Shown: positions 1 through 11,309 of the stretch, piece by piece
How positions within the stretch are numbered: position 1 is the stretch's first letter
Layout of the letters: every line of letters begins with the position of its first letter
DNA from: Liolophura sinensis
Lineage: Eukaryota; Mollusca; Polyplacophora; Chitonida; Chitonidae
Direction: 5' to 3'
Assembly (NCBI RefSeq): GCF_032854445.1
Contig: NC_088302.1
Coordinates: 33,141,979 to 33,205,978, forward strand
Length of the DNA: 64,000 nt
Translations under genes and position numbers: made by a program
Notes under the pieces: generated by a model
The model's input: only the letters and a program-made list of their open reading frames with translations
Databases searched by the model: none
Told to the model about the DNA's origin: nothing

Positions 1-20
1 GCGACCGCATTGGTGAGAGA
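1..20 (-). repeat. SINE-A fragment at window edge
   Basis: The first 20 bases match the part of SINE-A just inside its tRNA-like head, as seen in the copy at 15707-15945. The tail side lies outside the window. Confidence 0.7.
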
Positions 21-757
21 TATATTAGATATGATATATTAGATATATCCTTGATTAAGACGTAGCGAGTCAGTATGGCAAGAGGACTGTTGGGCGTCCC
101 ATCTGGACACTCCGAAAGACGCATACTTCCATACTTTCTCCTGACCAAGCAAAGGTATTTTGGGTGTGATTTGGGAAAATTCCGAATTTTTCCTAGTTTG
201 AGCTTTTTCCTTGATTTGCTAAAGGGGTTTTTTGACACTTTTTTCTTTCGGAGTTAGAAATTGACATCAGATACTTAATTTCTACCTTTATTTAATTGAC
301 GACACCTGGTCAAGTTTGTATTGTATCAAGTATTGGCAGTTTGTTGGGCCATTTATTCTAGTAGAATATAACCAAAAATCACTTATAACATGAAAGATGA
401 AATGTGTTTCAAAGGGCGCACACACAAGGCTCATAACTGGCTCTCATTTAAAGCATAAAATATCCTTATTGTCCATCGTTTATATAAACAAAATAAGTCA
501 CCTTTCCAACGTGTGGTCTATTCTCTTTCCCGAGATGCATTAGTCACTGGGAGATAAATAGGTGGGCAACTCACGCCATTATTCGCATATTTGATAAGGC
601 GCTTTAGCGGTCGCCTCGCAAGGCAAGGGAGTCAATTGCAATCCCGAGCAAGTTCATAGTTTAGGCACTTGGCTTCATTCTTAACTTATAAGAGGACGGA
701 TTAAGTACTGATCTACCCGGTGTCAGTATTCCGTATTCCAGTGAGGCAGCAGAACAG
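21..757. other. No recognisable gene
   Basis: AT-rich sequence with short open frames only. No splice-framed exon, tandem repeat or known element was recognised. Confidence 0.5.
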
Positions 758-952
758 GCCCTGGGATCACGAAGCGATCTTAGACTTAAGTCAAAATCTC
801 ATTAAACTTGGTAAGTTGTTTTCCGTTATTTTAGCTATTACAATAACTTATCATGAATATAAGGTTGGTCAAGCAATATTTTGAACTTATTACCTAAGAA
901 AAAGCAATTTTAAAGTGCTTTGAGTCTAAGATCGCTTTGTAATCCCGGGGGC
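758..952. mobile_element. MITE-like element with terminal inverted repeats
   Basis: The left end (CCTGGGATCACGAAGCGATC, about 759-778) is mirrored by the right end (GATCGCTTTGTAATCCCGGG, about 930-949). The inverted match continues inward through the TTAGACT and AAGTC region, giving arms of about 30 bp in a 195-bp element. It has no coding capacity. Size and structure fit a non-autonomous DNA transposon; the superfamily is not identified. Confidence 0.65.
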
Positions 953-1007
953 CTGGCCTCTATATGCATAAGGACTGACCTGCTACAAGGTGACATCGCC
1001 ATGGTGT

Positions 1008-1040
1008 GATCAAAACAATGTTGAAAACGACGTTAAAAGG
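1008..1040 (+). repeat. Isolated SINE/LINE 3'-tail-like fragment
   Basis: A short stretch containing TGTTGAAAACGACGTTAAAA resembles the end of the LINE fragment at 29546-30043. No body of the element precedes it, so it could be a very short 5'-truncated copy or chance. Confidence 0.3.
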
Positions 1041-1137
1041 AAAGATAACACATGCTACAGGTACACTTTTTAAACTTTACGTGAGATACTTGTTGGTGTG
1101 ATCTTTTCCTTTAAACCCAAATAACATCCAATACCAC

Positions 1138-1385
1138 AGCATAGAGAGTAACATCAGAGCGGTGACTACGGTGTGATAGTTGGCAAAAAGCATTACATGT
1201 GAAAGCAGGCTTCATGTCAGTCTACATCAGTTGGGGGTTTTCTTCAACTGTTTATGTGCGTGCTTTAAAAGTAAAGCATACACGTGACTATTGCACAATT
1301 AGCTAAAACAAAAATGCAGTGATGCTTGTTGCAAGTTATCAGACGTCACTGGCATAAAACAGCTGAAAATGCCATCGCATTAAAT
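1138..1385 (-). repeat. R1 dispersed repeat copy
   Basis: Diverged copy of a dispersed repeat seen at least 14 times here. Shared landmarks are GTGTGATAGTTGGCAAA near one end, then a pyrimidine-rich 'TTTTATTCTAACTGTT'-like block, then GCAGTGATG and TCAGACGTCACTGG. 'Minus' is relative to the copy at 6128-6425. Confidence 0.65.
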
Positions 1386-1903
1386 AAATAATAACATTAA
1401 AGCCTATGTGGGGATGGAAATCAATGTGTAATGTACATATGTACATATGTCCGTATTTACCTATTCGTGTTCTAATCATCCATGATAGACACAGCCGGTA
1501 ATTGGATATAGCCAATCAGAATTGTTTTGCCACTTCGGTGGTAAACTTAACGATGTCTTATTGCTCGATGACACGATAGAGGTGCTAACGGCTTAAGGCG
1601 TCAAAGAAAGAACTGTATACGATTTCCATAACGTCCATCAAGCGAATGGACACACGCAAACAAAGAGTAACCAAAAGGCCAAAAAAGCTCCAAAAAGTAA
1701 GGCTGTAGGCGATTGAGTACAATATTAACTATAAGCTGGTTGAAAAGATTCAAACATACCAAGATGCATAGCAGAGCCATATAAAGGCAGCCACCCCATC
1801 ACCTTCTCACCTTTATTGGCCTGCTTAACATATTGGGTTAAACATCTATACGCCAGGGCCCGGTTGTTCAAAGCGGTTTCTAATTATCAGATTTAACTTT
1901 AAA

Positions 1904-2481
1904 GGAGAAGAAAACATAAAATCGAAGCCAAAATCAGATGAAAGAGCGTCAAAACTTATTTGCAGATATGATCTTTCATATTTTTTGGATTTTTTTTCAC
2001 GAGAAAAGGGTATTTGAAAATATTTTTGCATGGTGGGTATTTGGGACCAACTTTTGATATTTATCGTTGTTGCATAACAATGTTCTAAATAAGGATGTGA
2101 TGCTTGTCTAATACATTTATTTGGATGTAAATTTGTTGTTTATATCAAAACATATGCACTTAACCTAAATTATGATAATATTTATGAACATATTCAAAAT
2201 AAAAATATGATCCAAATTTAGGTTTAATACATTTGTTAGGTGAAAAGAACAAAGTCTAAAGCGAAAATATATATTACACCTGTGTTACATCCTCATTGAT
2301 GACATTATTAAACAAAGACTATAAATACCAAAAGGTGGTGCCAAATACTCACCATACAAAAATTATTTTCAGGTGTGTTTTTCTCCTTAAGGAAAAATCG
2401 GAAAAAATATTGAAGAGCACATTTAGGAATAACTTTTCGCACTCTTTCGTCTGAACTTTATGTCATTTTTATGTTTTCTCC
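1904..2481. mobile_element. Foldback (long inverted-repeat) element
   Basis: The two halves are imperfect inverted copies of each other. GGAGAAGAAAACATAAAAT at the left end mirrors TTTTATGTTTTCTCC at the right. Inside, CATGGTGGGTATTTGGGACC mirrors GGTGCCAAATACTCACCAT. Arms are about 190 bp or more around an AT-rich centre. A second copy lies at 46036-46603. A GGGCCC-containing inverted pair further out (about 1856-1875 and 2639-2650) may mean this copy is nested in, or part of, a larger element of about 800 bp. No transposase frame is present. Confidence 0.7.
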
Positions 2482-2927
2482 ACCTTTAAGCTAAGTCTTC
2501 AATTTAGTACATAGCCCGAAAATATTTGCGTACAATATGAACTAAATCTTTGGAAAACTGTTTTGGCTTCTGAATTTGGCTAAAATCTTCAATATAAAAA
2601 TGACTTAATACCAGAATTAGCTAATACAATTTAGAATAACTGGGCCCAGATGTTTATTTCAGATGTTTGAATATTTTCAAGCCCAAATAGTTGAGTATTG
2701 CTTTAAAAATTCCGCTCCCCAGGGATGGTTTTGCAAGTGTTGGTGAAAATTGCTCATATCTGAGGTCAAGAAAGCCGTCGAATTATATACGGTCTTAAAT
2801 CTCAGATGTAGATTCCTGCACATTAACACTTTCTGGAATTGTCACAATAGCCATAAATCCTATTTACACCATCGATTGTTTGTGGCAGAGCTTTGTTGGA
2901 ACATGCCGAATTCATTTTCTTCTCGAG

Positions 2928-3074
2928 CCGTACATGAGAGAGTCTGCCAGGAATCTGCGGATGGTCGTGGGTTTCCCCTGGGCTCTGCCCGGTTTTCTCC
3001 CACCATTGCGCTGGCCGCCGTCACATAAGTGAAATATTCTTGAGTCCGGAGTAAAACGCCAATCAAATAAACAT
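2928..3074 (+). repeat. SINE-A, 5'-truncated
   Basis: Carries the conserved body of SINE-A (GGATGGTCGTGGGTTTCCCC, then ATATTCTTGAGT, then CCAATCAAATAAA tail) but lacks the tRNA-like head. Open frames across it on both strands are repeat sequence, not a gene. Confidence 0.85.
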
Positions 3075-3652
3075 AAGCAGCTCCCGAAAACCGCCAATGT
3101 CATACATACCAGATAACCTTCAAACCCAATCTTTAAATCTCAATGTTTCTCATTCACCAGGTGGTACACTGGTGACCTTCTAGCAATAAATATTTCCCAC
3201 GTTGCCAAGGCGGGGGAAAGAAATGTATCTTTGTTCGTTTCAACGGAGACAGCTCATGTTCATGACAATACATCTTATTTGGACTATATCTGTATGAACC
3301 AGGATGACAAAAGTTTTCCATCTCGTTGTCAGAGACAGTAATGAAAAGGGGGTCCTACATATGACATATACATCTCGATTTGTACCATTTGGTAGATCTT
3401 GAGTAAAATGTTATGATTTCAATATTCGTTATTGAACAATTTATAGATTCGAAAATTAGTGTTTTAAAGATAAAAACAAAAAAAAAGATAAAAACATCTT
3501 CATCAAACATCTTCAGCCTAAATTTCGAATATTTTATCACAATACTCTCGCTGGTAAATAATTGTAAGGAGATTAGAAAATACTCCCTCTCTCGCTTTTA
3601 GAGGTCCCTAGGGTGACCAAAAGCTGGGTGTTACCCCGTGAGCGTGTCTGTA

Positions 3653-3826
3653 CGTCATAGGAAGACTACGGTATAGAGAACAAAATCAGATGAAGGAAGA
3701 CATTGTTGTAGTTGGCAAATGGTGAAATATTATCTCTTGTCAGTTTAAATCTGTTGTAGCTATATTCAAACTGCGCATGTAAATGCTTGAACGATCGCTA
3801 TTTACACGCCCCCAGTGCCATGCCTT
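3653..3826 (-). repeat. R1 dispersed repeat copy, diverged
   Basis: Keeps GTAGTTGGCAAATGGTGAAA, CTCTTGTCAGTTTA and the 'CATGTAAATGCTTGAAC' region of R1 in the same order as the copy at 16360-16640. Confidence 0.55.
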
Positions 3827-3886
3827 AGCTACACATGTTGACCACTAACTCCACCTTTATGATGTTCAGCAACAATAAATACTGTA

Positions 3887-3991
3887 GGTATTTCAGGAAC
3901 CACTGTATGTATTTCAGGAACCATTGTATGTATTTCAGGTACCATTGTATGCAGTTTAGACGCCATTATATGTATTTCAGCCACCACTGCA
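3887..3991 (+). repeat. 21-bp tandem repeat, five units
   Basis: Five successive 21-bp units close to TGTATTTCAGGAACCATTGTA. Because the period is a multiple of three, the + strand reads as a repeating seven-residue peptide (YFRNHCM-like). There is no other sign of a gene, so the frame is probably incidental. Confidence 0.85.
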
Positions 3992-4829
3992 TACTGCTCA
4001 CTGTCCTGATTTCTTGATGGCTAACCTTCCTACAAATTAAGTATAGTTTGTACAATTTATGATGAGATTTCTAAATGAAAGTGGCATCAGCGAATTGGAC
4101 ATTGGGAGTGGATTTTACTGTTTTACTGTAGCCCCAGCCCCAGTTTTGTAAACTTCATTAGATATTTTTTTACAATACTACTTCGAAACAACTAAAACCT
4201 GGACATGGTAATGTTTTCAACATTACTAGAAATGTGATTAACTAAGTTGTTTTCGCCGTCTGCGTGGAAAGACGTTTTAAAATTACGGTTCCTCATCCAA
4301 AAATAGCTGTCAGTCTCCCAGCCAAACGTTCCTTTGTGTCGGCTTAAATTACCTTCACCAAGCGATTTCGTCCTCCTTCGGCGGTTAATATCACACTGGG
4401 ACACATAAACGCGACGACAGACTTGTTCGATAGATGTGGCCGTAGTTTAATGTTACAAGATAATGCCCATATGCGGTGACAAAAGTCTCTGAGAAGCTTT
4501 AACAATTATGGACATTGTTCAGGCGAGGAATTTCACCGTGGCTTCGCAGTAATGTAAATGTATACGTAGGAAAAGTTTAAAGAGTTCCTGAATGCCAACG
4601 TTTAAGTTATTCAATGCAGCAATCGTTTTCCTTAAACGAACTAACTAGTATTTGCTTCTTTCAACGGAAATGGGTATCTGCAGATTGCTTGGAACTTCTC
4701 ATGCAACATTACTGCTTGGTCAAAATGTCCACTGGTATACAAAATCAGACTAAACAATACATAATTGTAATCTCCATGCCAACTATAACTATTTGCTATC
4801 ACCGATTTTTGTCGGCGTGAGTTAACGTA
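3992..4829. other. No recognisable gene
   Basis: Unique-looking AT-rich sequence with open frames below 75 codons. None is framed by convincing splice sites or resembles a known family. Confidence 0.45.
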
Positions 4830-5226
4830 AAAATGTTTTTATGTGAGTGTTTGAACATGAAAATACGGTGTTTAGATGAGTGAAAGTTAAACTGTTATGT
4901 GGGGATGCATGAGCGTGAAAATTTTTCCCCAGGTGGCTCACCGTGGAAATCTTCGGTTAGGATGCGTGAACGTGAAAATCTTGTGTTGGGGTGCGTGAAC
5001 GATAAATCTTGTGTGGGGTCGTGAACGTGAAAATCTTGTGTTAGAGAGCGCGAAAATTAAAATCTTGATTTAGGGTTACTGGACGTAAAAATCTTGTGTA
5101 GATGTGTGTGAAAATTAAAATTTTGTGTTCGAGGTGCGTGAATATGAAAATCTTGTGTTGGTGTGCGTAAGCATAACATTCTTGTGGTGAGGTGCGTACA
5201 AGTGAAAATTTTGTGTCTGAAAATAA
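4830..5226 (+). repeat. Degenerate minisatellite, unit about 35 bp
   Basis: About ten irregular units with the core GTGAAAATCTTGTGTT followed by GGGTGCGTGAAC. Units vary in length and carry frequent substitutions, which indicates an old array. Confidence 0.8.
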
Positions 5227-5482
5227 GATTACTATTGCGGACTCTCACTTATAGTATGGTCAATTTTGGACATAAAAGTGGATCTTTGAGATTTACAGGT
5301 ACATTATCTGTTGCTGTCACATTCCTTAACATTTCTGTCCCAAAAGTCTTGACCTCGAACGCCCAATTAACATTGGGTATAGTGGATGTTGAATATACAC
5401 CAATTTATAGACGTGGTAGCAGACATTCGTATAGCAATCATCAGCCATCGTGAACTTCCCAGATCAAAAAAGGAACATATAA

Positions 5483-5625
5483 GCCTTACAGCATACAGGG
5501 TAAAATCACAGCAGCATAGACAGCGTGATAGTTGGCAAATAGTGACGCGTAACTGAAGAAATACAGCCTCTTGTCGATGAACATCAGTCATGGTTTTATT
5601 CTAACTTTTGAACTAATTACTAAAA
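5483..5625 (-). repeat. R1 dispersed repeat copy, partial
   Basis: Contains GACAGCGTGATAGTTGGCAA, TACAGCCTCTTGTC and GGTTTTATTCTAACTTTTG in R1 order. It stops near the poly-C tract. Confidence 0.65.
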
Positions 5626-5636
5626 TGGTTATAAAT

Positions 5637-5655
5637 CCCCCCCCCCCCCCCCCCC
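5637..5655. repeat. Poly-C tract (C19)
   Basis: Uninterrupted run of 19 cytosines. A homopolymer of this kind is prone to length errors in assembly. Confidence 0.95.
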
Positions 5656-5806
5656 GCCTCCCTCCACCATGGCTTAAGTCAAGCAAGACAAATCATCAAC
5701 ACAGGCAACAAAAGAACTAAAAAGTATGCTCTGTCAGAAAGGAAACGCATAGCTGAATTTTCGCATATTTAATCTGCTTTGTTTAAGGTGGGTTTCATCG
5801 TCGTCA

Positions 5807-6090
5807 TTAGAAACCAAACTGCACAACAAGTTCTGCAATCGTTAAACAATCAGTAAAACCCCTCAAGTTTAAATCGGCGATGGAACCGTTCTCATTATCT
5901 ACTGAGGTCACAGTGTACCTCCAAAACTGATGCGAACCTCCTGAGCATGGACCATGCAATGTTTGGATCCGAACATGTGAAATTCTGCGCCAATCTTCCT
6001 GCAAGACGCTTGAGACGTACATTTCTATCGTGGTCATGCCACAAATGAGGAAGATGATTTGGAAGTCAAAGGGCGACCTCTTCCATTTCA
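5807..6090 (-). CDS. Candidate terminal exon, unknown protein
   Basis: On the minus strand a plausible acceptor (TTTTGTTTAG, just above 6090) opens a frame of about 94 codons ending in TAA at 5807-5809. The product starts near KWKRSPFDFQIIFL and includes a hydrophobic stretch (FQIIFLICGM), a tryptophan- and cysteine-containing middle (EDWRRISHVRIQTLHGPC), and ends AELVVQFGF. Composition looks protein-like rather than random. I do not recognise a family, no partner exon was found, and repeats lie on both sides. It could equally be a decayed exon or chance. Confidence 0.22.
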
Positions 6091-6127
6091 CTAAACAAAA
6101 TACATACCATTTACATCATGTGTTTTT

Positions 6128-6425
6128 GTATATCAAATGTGACATCTGACAACACAGCATTTTGAGTAATTTTAGACGGCTGGCGTCTAAGAAATTCGCT
6201 TTAACTTCACTGCACATTTTTTAGTAAATCTTTTCAGCTATGGTGCAAGGGGGCGTGTAATTTGCTACTAATTATGCATTTACATGAACCGTGAGAATAA
6301 AACCCTAACTGGGGTAAACTGACAAGAGGTGGTATTTCACCGGTTGTTTATGACCATTTGCCAACTATCACACTGTCGTCGCTTCTCTGGATTTACTTTC
6401 TATGCTGTGCGTCTTTTATGGAATT
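6128..6425 (+). repeat. R1 dispersed repeat copy, near full length
   Basis: Reference copy for orientation. Order: ACAACACAGCATTTTGAGTA, GACGGCTGGCGTCTAAGAA, CATTTACATGAACC, AACTGACAAGAGG, ATTTCACCGGTT, CCAACTATCACACTGTCGTC, then TATGCTGTGCGTC. About 300 bp, no coding capacity. Confidence 0.75.
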
Positions 6426-6899
6426 ACACCATTGGCTACTCTTTCATCACAGGGCCGCAATACGCTCGTCTGAGTGCTCAAACTCTTCCAAGTGATTACG
6501 GGTCGTTTGCGAGTGAGATGATTTTGATTCCAGCAATAATGTGCTTAGCTGAGCAATAATGGGATGAGTGATACACTTATATATGGCAACATTTTTCTGT
6601 TACTCTTGGAAATATCCACTATCTGCATTTTCAGCACTATTGCAACAGGCGCTTCTTGGGTCCTCAGTGACACATGGCTGCTTCAGCTGGCGGACTGACG
6701 TCTTTGGTAATCGCTCTCATTTCTGATCAATGTGCTCTTAGCAAAGTAGTTTAACCCTGCCAGTGATCATGTTGTTGTTGAAATGACTATTGATAGATGT
6801 AACACATCCGTCAGAGATTCTTTATGTTGACTCTAGCATTTGATAAGCACATTCATACACCTTTGAATCAGTTGTATAACAAAATATACAGTATACAAT
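6426..6899. other. No recognisable gene
   Basis: Nothing beyond short open frames. No repeat family was recognised between the flanking R1 copies. Confidence 0.45.
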
Positions 6900-7060
6900 A
6901 TAGGCGTGTAAAACCAAAGCAGCGAAGACAGTGTGATATGGTGCAAATGGTCACGCGTAACTGATAAAATTCGGCCCCAGCTTAGGTTTTATTCTTACCT
7001 TTCGTGTCAATAGCAGTAAATAACACGTCCTCTAGCACCACGGAATAAGCCAAGTAAAAC
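6900..7060 (-). repeat. R1 dispersed repeat copy, partial
   Basis: Inverted relative to the copy at 6128-6425. Keeps GACAGTGTGATATGG, AAATGGTCACGCGTAACTG, GGTTTTATTCTTACC and CCTCTAGCACCACGG. Confidence 0.7.
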
Positions 7061-7692
7061 ACACGTTCAACACGAAAAAAGAAAGAAGTTAAACATACTC
7101 TGTCATAAAAGAAACGCATAATATTACTTGTTATACTTCTATACCTCGTTTTTTATAAATCCAATGTATCGCATTACGAATTACGTCCAATTATGTTTAA
7201 TTTGTCAGTTACGTTCTTCATTGTTGGTTCACTTATTTGATCATTATTCATGTATTGTCACTCATACGAGGAAGTAAAGATAGCTTTCCTTTTCAACTTT
7301 TGAGTGAGCCAATCAACACTGAGGACATTTGACACACGTTTCGTTATTTTATAGCTAACGATATTTGCTGATAAGGGACGCAGAATGTTTCTAAATATAT
7401 CTAGCGTCTACTTTGTTGTAGGAACGAATCCCAATAAAATTACTGTGGTGAATTAGAAGCTGCAGTGTTGAAGTCTGCGGAATGGAATAAAAGGCGCGAT
7501 GCTTACTTCCAAGGACGTGCGGGTGATATATCTCATTTGATGAGTAGTGGCAGTGGAACGGTGTGAACATGTGTAAGGGTGCCGAAGGTGAGATCGGGTA
7601 GGACTGGTATACACGTACTTTTCTCAAGCTTAACGCCATGGTTGGTTCGGCTTCTTTAAAGTGTTAGCTGGACTCTTGCTAGCACTTTAAAG
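7061..7692. other. No recognisable gene
   Basis: An 82-codon frame on the minus strand has no supporting splice site or family signal. Otherwise plain AT-rich DNA. Confidence 0.4.
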
Positions 7693-7750
7693 TATGTATG
7701 TATGTATCTATGTATGTATGTATCTATGTATGTATGTATGTAAGTATGCA
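7693..7750 (+). repeat. (TATG)n microsatellite
   Basis: Imperfect TATG tetranucleotide run with TATC interruptions. It directly abuts the tail side of a SINE-B copy, so it probably grew from the element's tail. Confidence 0.9.
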
Positions 7751-7970
7751 TGTATGCTTGTTGTTTTGCGTCATACTTAAGAAGTTTTCACACATATGTC
7801 GACGAGGAGTCACTAGGTGCGTGTACATATGGTGTGCATTCTTGTGGCAGGGTGTGTCCCATGCCGTCAATGTGCTTCCGCCACTGAAGCATCATGACGA
7901 ACACTCAAGACATGACACCCCATTCAGTCATGTTATACGGACACTGGGGTAACTAGTACATGCAGAGTAG
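7751..7970 (-). repeat. SINE-B copy, diverged
   Basis: Matches the copy at 20574-20890 through GTCGACGAGGAGTCACTAGG, TTCTTGTGGCAGGG, CCGCCACTGAAGCATCATG and CATTCAGTCATGTTATACGG. The tRNA-like head is not recognisable. Confidence 0.75.
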
Positions 7971-8498
7971 AACCGCTGTGCATACAGTAGATGTGATTGG
8001 CATTTACAACCGGTGTGACGTGTCGTTTTGAACTAAGAGTAACCCTATGAACCTTTCTAAAATTGTCATTGGTAAGGTGTTCAGTGTTGTAGACTTCTGA
8101 AAACTTTAGCAAGGTGACGGAATAAAAAAAACCCCACAAAGTCCAGTAATTGCTCAGTAATTGCAAGAACGTGGAGTTGGATTGCTCTCACGTGATGTTA
8201 TGGCTGCTGGACTCTGGTGTCAGCTCATAAATATTTAATGTCAGTTTGATGATGTTGAAGCTAGGCTTGTCCGGGTAACGCAATGACCAGGGGTGTATTT
8301 CACTAGAATCGACCATGAACATGTTCAATATTTAAAGGAGAAAGGAACTTGTCTCCCAGGCAAAAGCCCGTGGCAGAATGTCAAACATTGTGTTAACTTT
8401 CTACATATCAGCCAAGGCTTCGTGATGTGCAGAGCATTATGTAGCTCATGTCAACACTATATCTATTGAAACACGTCAGAAGAAACACGATTAGATGG

Positions 8499-9263
8499 GT
8501 TTTAAGAGGACGTATTTCACCGTTTACGCGTGACCATTTTCCAGTTATCACGCTGTCGTCGCTGCTCTGGTCTTATCTGTTATGCTGTGGGTCTATAGTT
8601 ATATAGTATGCCTGCATAAACCATGATTCTGCTGGTAGACTACGCATCCCCGCGGGCCTGGTCCCCTTTGCATTGTCTTAACGTTATTCTATATGAAATG
8701 TGATGACATCACAGCATTTTGAGTAATTCTAGACAACTGACGTCGGAAGAATTACAGTTAATATAGCTGCATTTTTTAAAACTTAATCCTGCTCAGCCCA
8801 TGGTTCTTGGGGGCTCATAATTTGCTACTGTTAAAGCATTTACATGAACAGTTAGAATTAAACCTTAAGTGGGGAGAATTGACAAGAGGCTGTAATTCAT
8901 CAGGTGTTAAACCAGGATTCTGCTGGTAAACTAAGCCTCCCCGAGACCTGGTCCCTTGCATTGTTTTAATGTTATTTTATATGAAATGTGATGACAACAC
9001 AGCATGATTCTAAACCAGTGACGTTTAAGAAATTGCTATTAACATCACTTCATTTTTTTTTAACTAACTCTGCCGTGGTGCTTTAGGGTATGTAATTTGC
9101 TACTGTGAATTTGCTACTGTGAATACATGAGCAGTTGCAACAAAACCCTAACTGAGGTAAACTGGCAAGAGGCCCTATTTCATCGGTTAGGTGTGACCAT
9201 TTGCAAGGTATCACGCTGTCGTCCCTGCTCTGGCCTTACTCGCTATACTGTACGTCTACGATG
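8499..9263 (+). repeat. R1 repeats in tandem, about two units
   Basis: Second-half R1 sequence (8499-8600) leads through a linker with GATTCTGCTGGTA into a full unit (about 8690-8910). The same linker (GATTCTGCTGGTAAACTAAG) then leads into a second full unit ending near 9263. The repeated linker shows that the true R1 unit is about 430 bp and can occur head to tail. Confidence 0.75.
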
Positions 9264-11144
9264 GTATACTGGTGTAATTCTTTTGAATTTGGATTAATGG
9301 GAGAAGTGTAAAACTAGCTAGAATCGTCATTCTTCCACACAAATCTAGATGCCCATTGTGACCATCTAGTACTTCCAGACAGTGTACAATGGACGCAATT
9401 CGGAAATATTGATCTTCAAATCTTGGTGACTTCATATGTCAGGTTTTTACACCAATCCGTTTCACGTTGATTGTATGCTACTTGTTGTGTTCTTCGAGCA
9501 ACTTGCTAAAGCTCAGTGGTTTATTCCTTGCACTCATGTTTCACCCACCATTAAAAACTAACAATCTTCATATAAGTTAAAAATCACACACATTGGAGGT
9601 AAACAGCAATGGACTTTATTACAAATATAAATAAATGATAATCCTGAACACAATAGTGTGCTAAGCTTTATTTATGAAATATGTTTTAACGGAAATAACA
9701 TTGCTAGAAATAACATCACTGTAGACCGAGTTTATTACACGACCGGATTTAAATGGACACGTAAAAATAACTGACGTGCTCGGTGATTTCTTACTTCCTA
9801 GTGTTCAGAGTGAAATGTATACCAAGCTGAAACCTTAATTCGTGATCGTCACGATCTGTAATATCTTAATCTGAATGTTTACGTAGTTTGTTTATAATTT
9901 ATTCAGATAAATACTTTGCCATACACTTTTATTGTTGAATCTAGGCGTCGTTGAATCTAGGCGTCGGAACAGGCATTGGTACACCACCGTCAACCGAAAT
10001 CGATCGTCCCCGATCGACAATTGCTAGAGAAACTCAAGTTTTTACAGATGTTTTAAAAATTGCAATGTGCATATACATTTTTAATTTAATATTAAGTCCT
10101 AATGGTGGACCGAAAAATGACCAGCCGGTGCACATACTAGGGACTGTACCTTTATATTTAATACATCAGTCTCCAGTACCCTCCTGCGCACCAGTAAACT
10201 AGATTGTACTGAAAATAGTCAGAGTGGACAACACTGATACGCCCACGAGTTGATGGAAACATCAACAGACACAATCAGCCGAAATAACGTCTTTCAGCGG
10301 TTGACGTAATTTTTTTGTCATTAATATCAGAAATGCCAGGCCCACGAACAACATAAAAATCTATCATGGTTGTTGTTCCAGGCATACATTCTGCTGATTT
10401 ATGTGTCATTACAGCCGCGGTTGATCTTAATGTGGCACACGTCGTGCAAATACAATAGTTTTACTGGGGAAGAACTCTACAGAAAATAAGGCGGAAAGGA
10501 AAAAGCAAAGGTACGAACATACGCTCGAGATCAGATTAAACCAAGCCAAAACCATGTATGCTTCATGTTTTCATTTTAACACGTAACCAAACTAAATTCG
10601 GCAGGTTTGTTGATTGCAGTCATTGTATAAGCCTGAGTTTAAAGCTACAGATGGCTGTTTGAGAAATCAAGGGTTATCTTTCACCGATTCAGGCAATCAT
10701 GACTGGTAGACTTTCCCCGCAAAGGCACGCTATATTATAATCATTGTAAATCACGATAAACAGCAGATACCAGAAACACTCGAAATTTGATCAAACTTAG
10801 TTAATTTGAATAAATCTGCTCAGTGTATGGAATAGCTCGGAAAGTACTTTGAATTCGATCTGAATTATATATCTTGCTGTTTGAGATGATTAGTCAGTCC
10901 GGGCAAGGATATATCTTATGACGGTTTGAGTAACACCATACAGTTACGCTCGATGACTTGTAAAGTGTATTTTACATTAGAAGATGGTAATAATGGGGGT
11001 TTTAAAACTGTTCTCCTCAATTCCTAACTTGAAAGCCTTGAATGAAATATTCTTTAGTGCGTTGTATTTGAACATAAAGGACTTTAGAACAGACAGTGAC
11101 AGGTGACACCACCTAACACCATGGCCACAGTAGAATTAAAATGA
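9264..11144. other. No recognisable gene; 16-bp tandem duplication
   Basis: About 1.9 kb of AT-rich DNA downstream of the C2CD4 exon. The terminal exon of that gene could lie here, on the minus strand, but no convincing one was found. The 16-mer TTGAATCTAGGCGTCG is perfectly duplicated in tandem at 9935-9950 and 9951-9966. Confidence 0.45.
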
Positions 11145-11235
11145 AATATGCAGTGATTTTAGATGCAATTTATTAAACGTCACTGGTATACAGTTACTCA
11201 AAATGCTGTGTTGCCATCAGATTTAATAAACAAGT
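11145..11235 (-). repeat. R1 fragment
   Basis: Short R1 piece with ATGCAGTGATTTTAGATGC, AACGTCACTGGTATAC and ACTCAAAATGCTGTGTTGCC. It lies in the intron or 3' flank of the C2CD4 gene. Confidence 0.7.
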
Positions 11236-11309
11236 CACATAAAACGCAAATCAAGTTGATAAAATAAAGATATATTATTAATTCTTTTACTAAATATGAC
11301 ATGACTTAC

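Noticed and set aside
9951-10202. 83-codon + frame
   Set aside because: Starts at a 16-bp tandem duplication; no splice signal, motif or counterpart.
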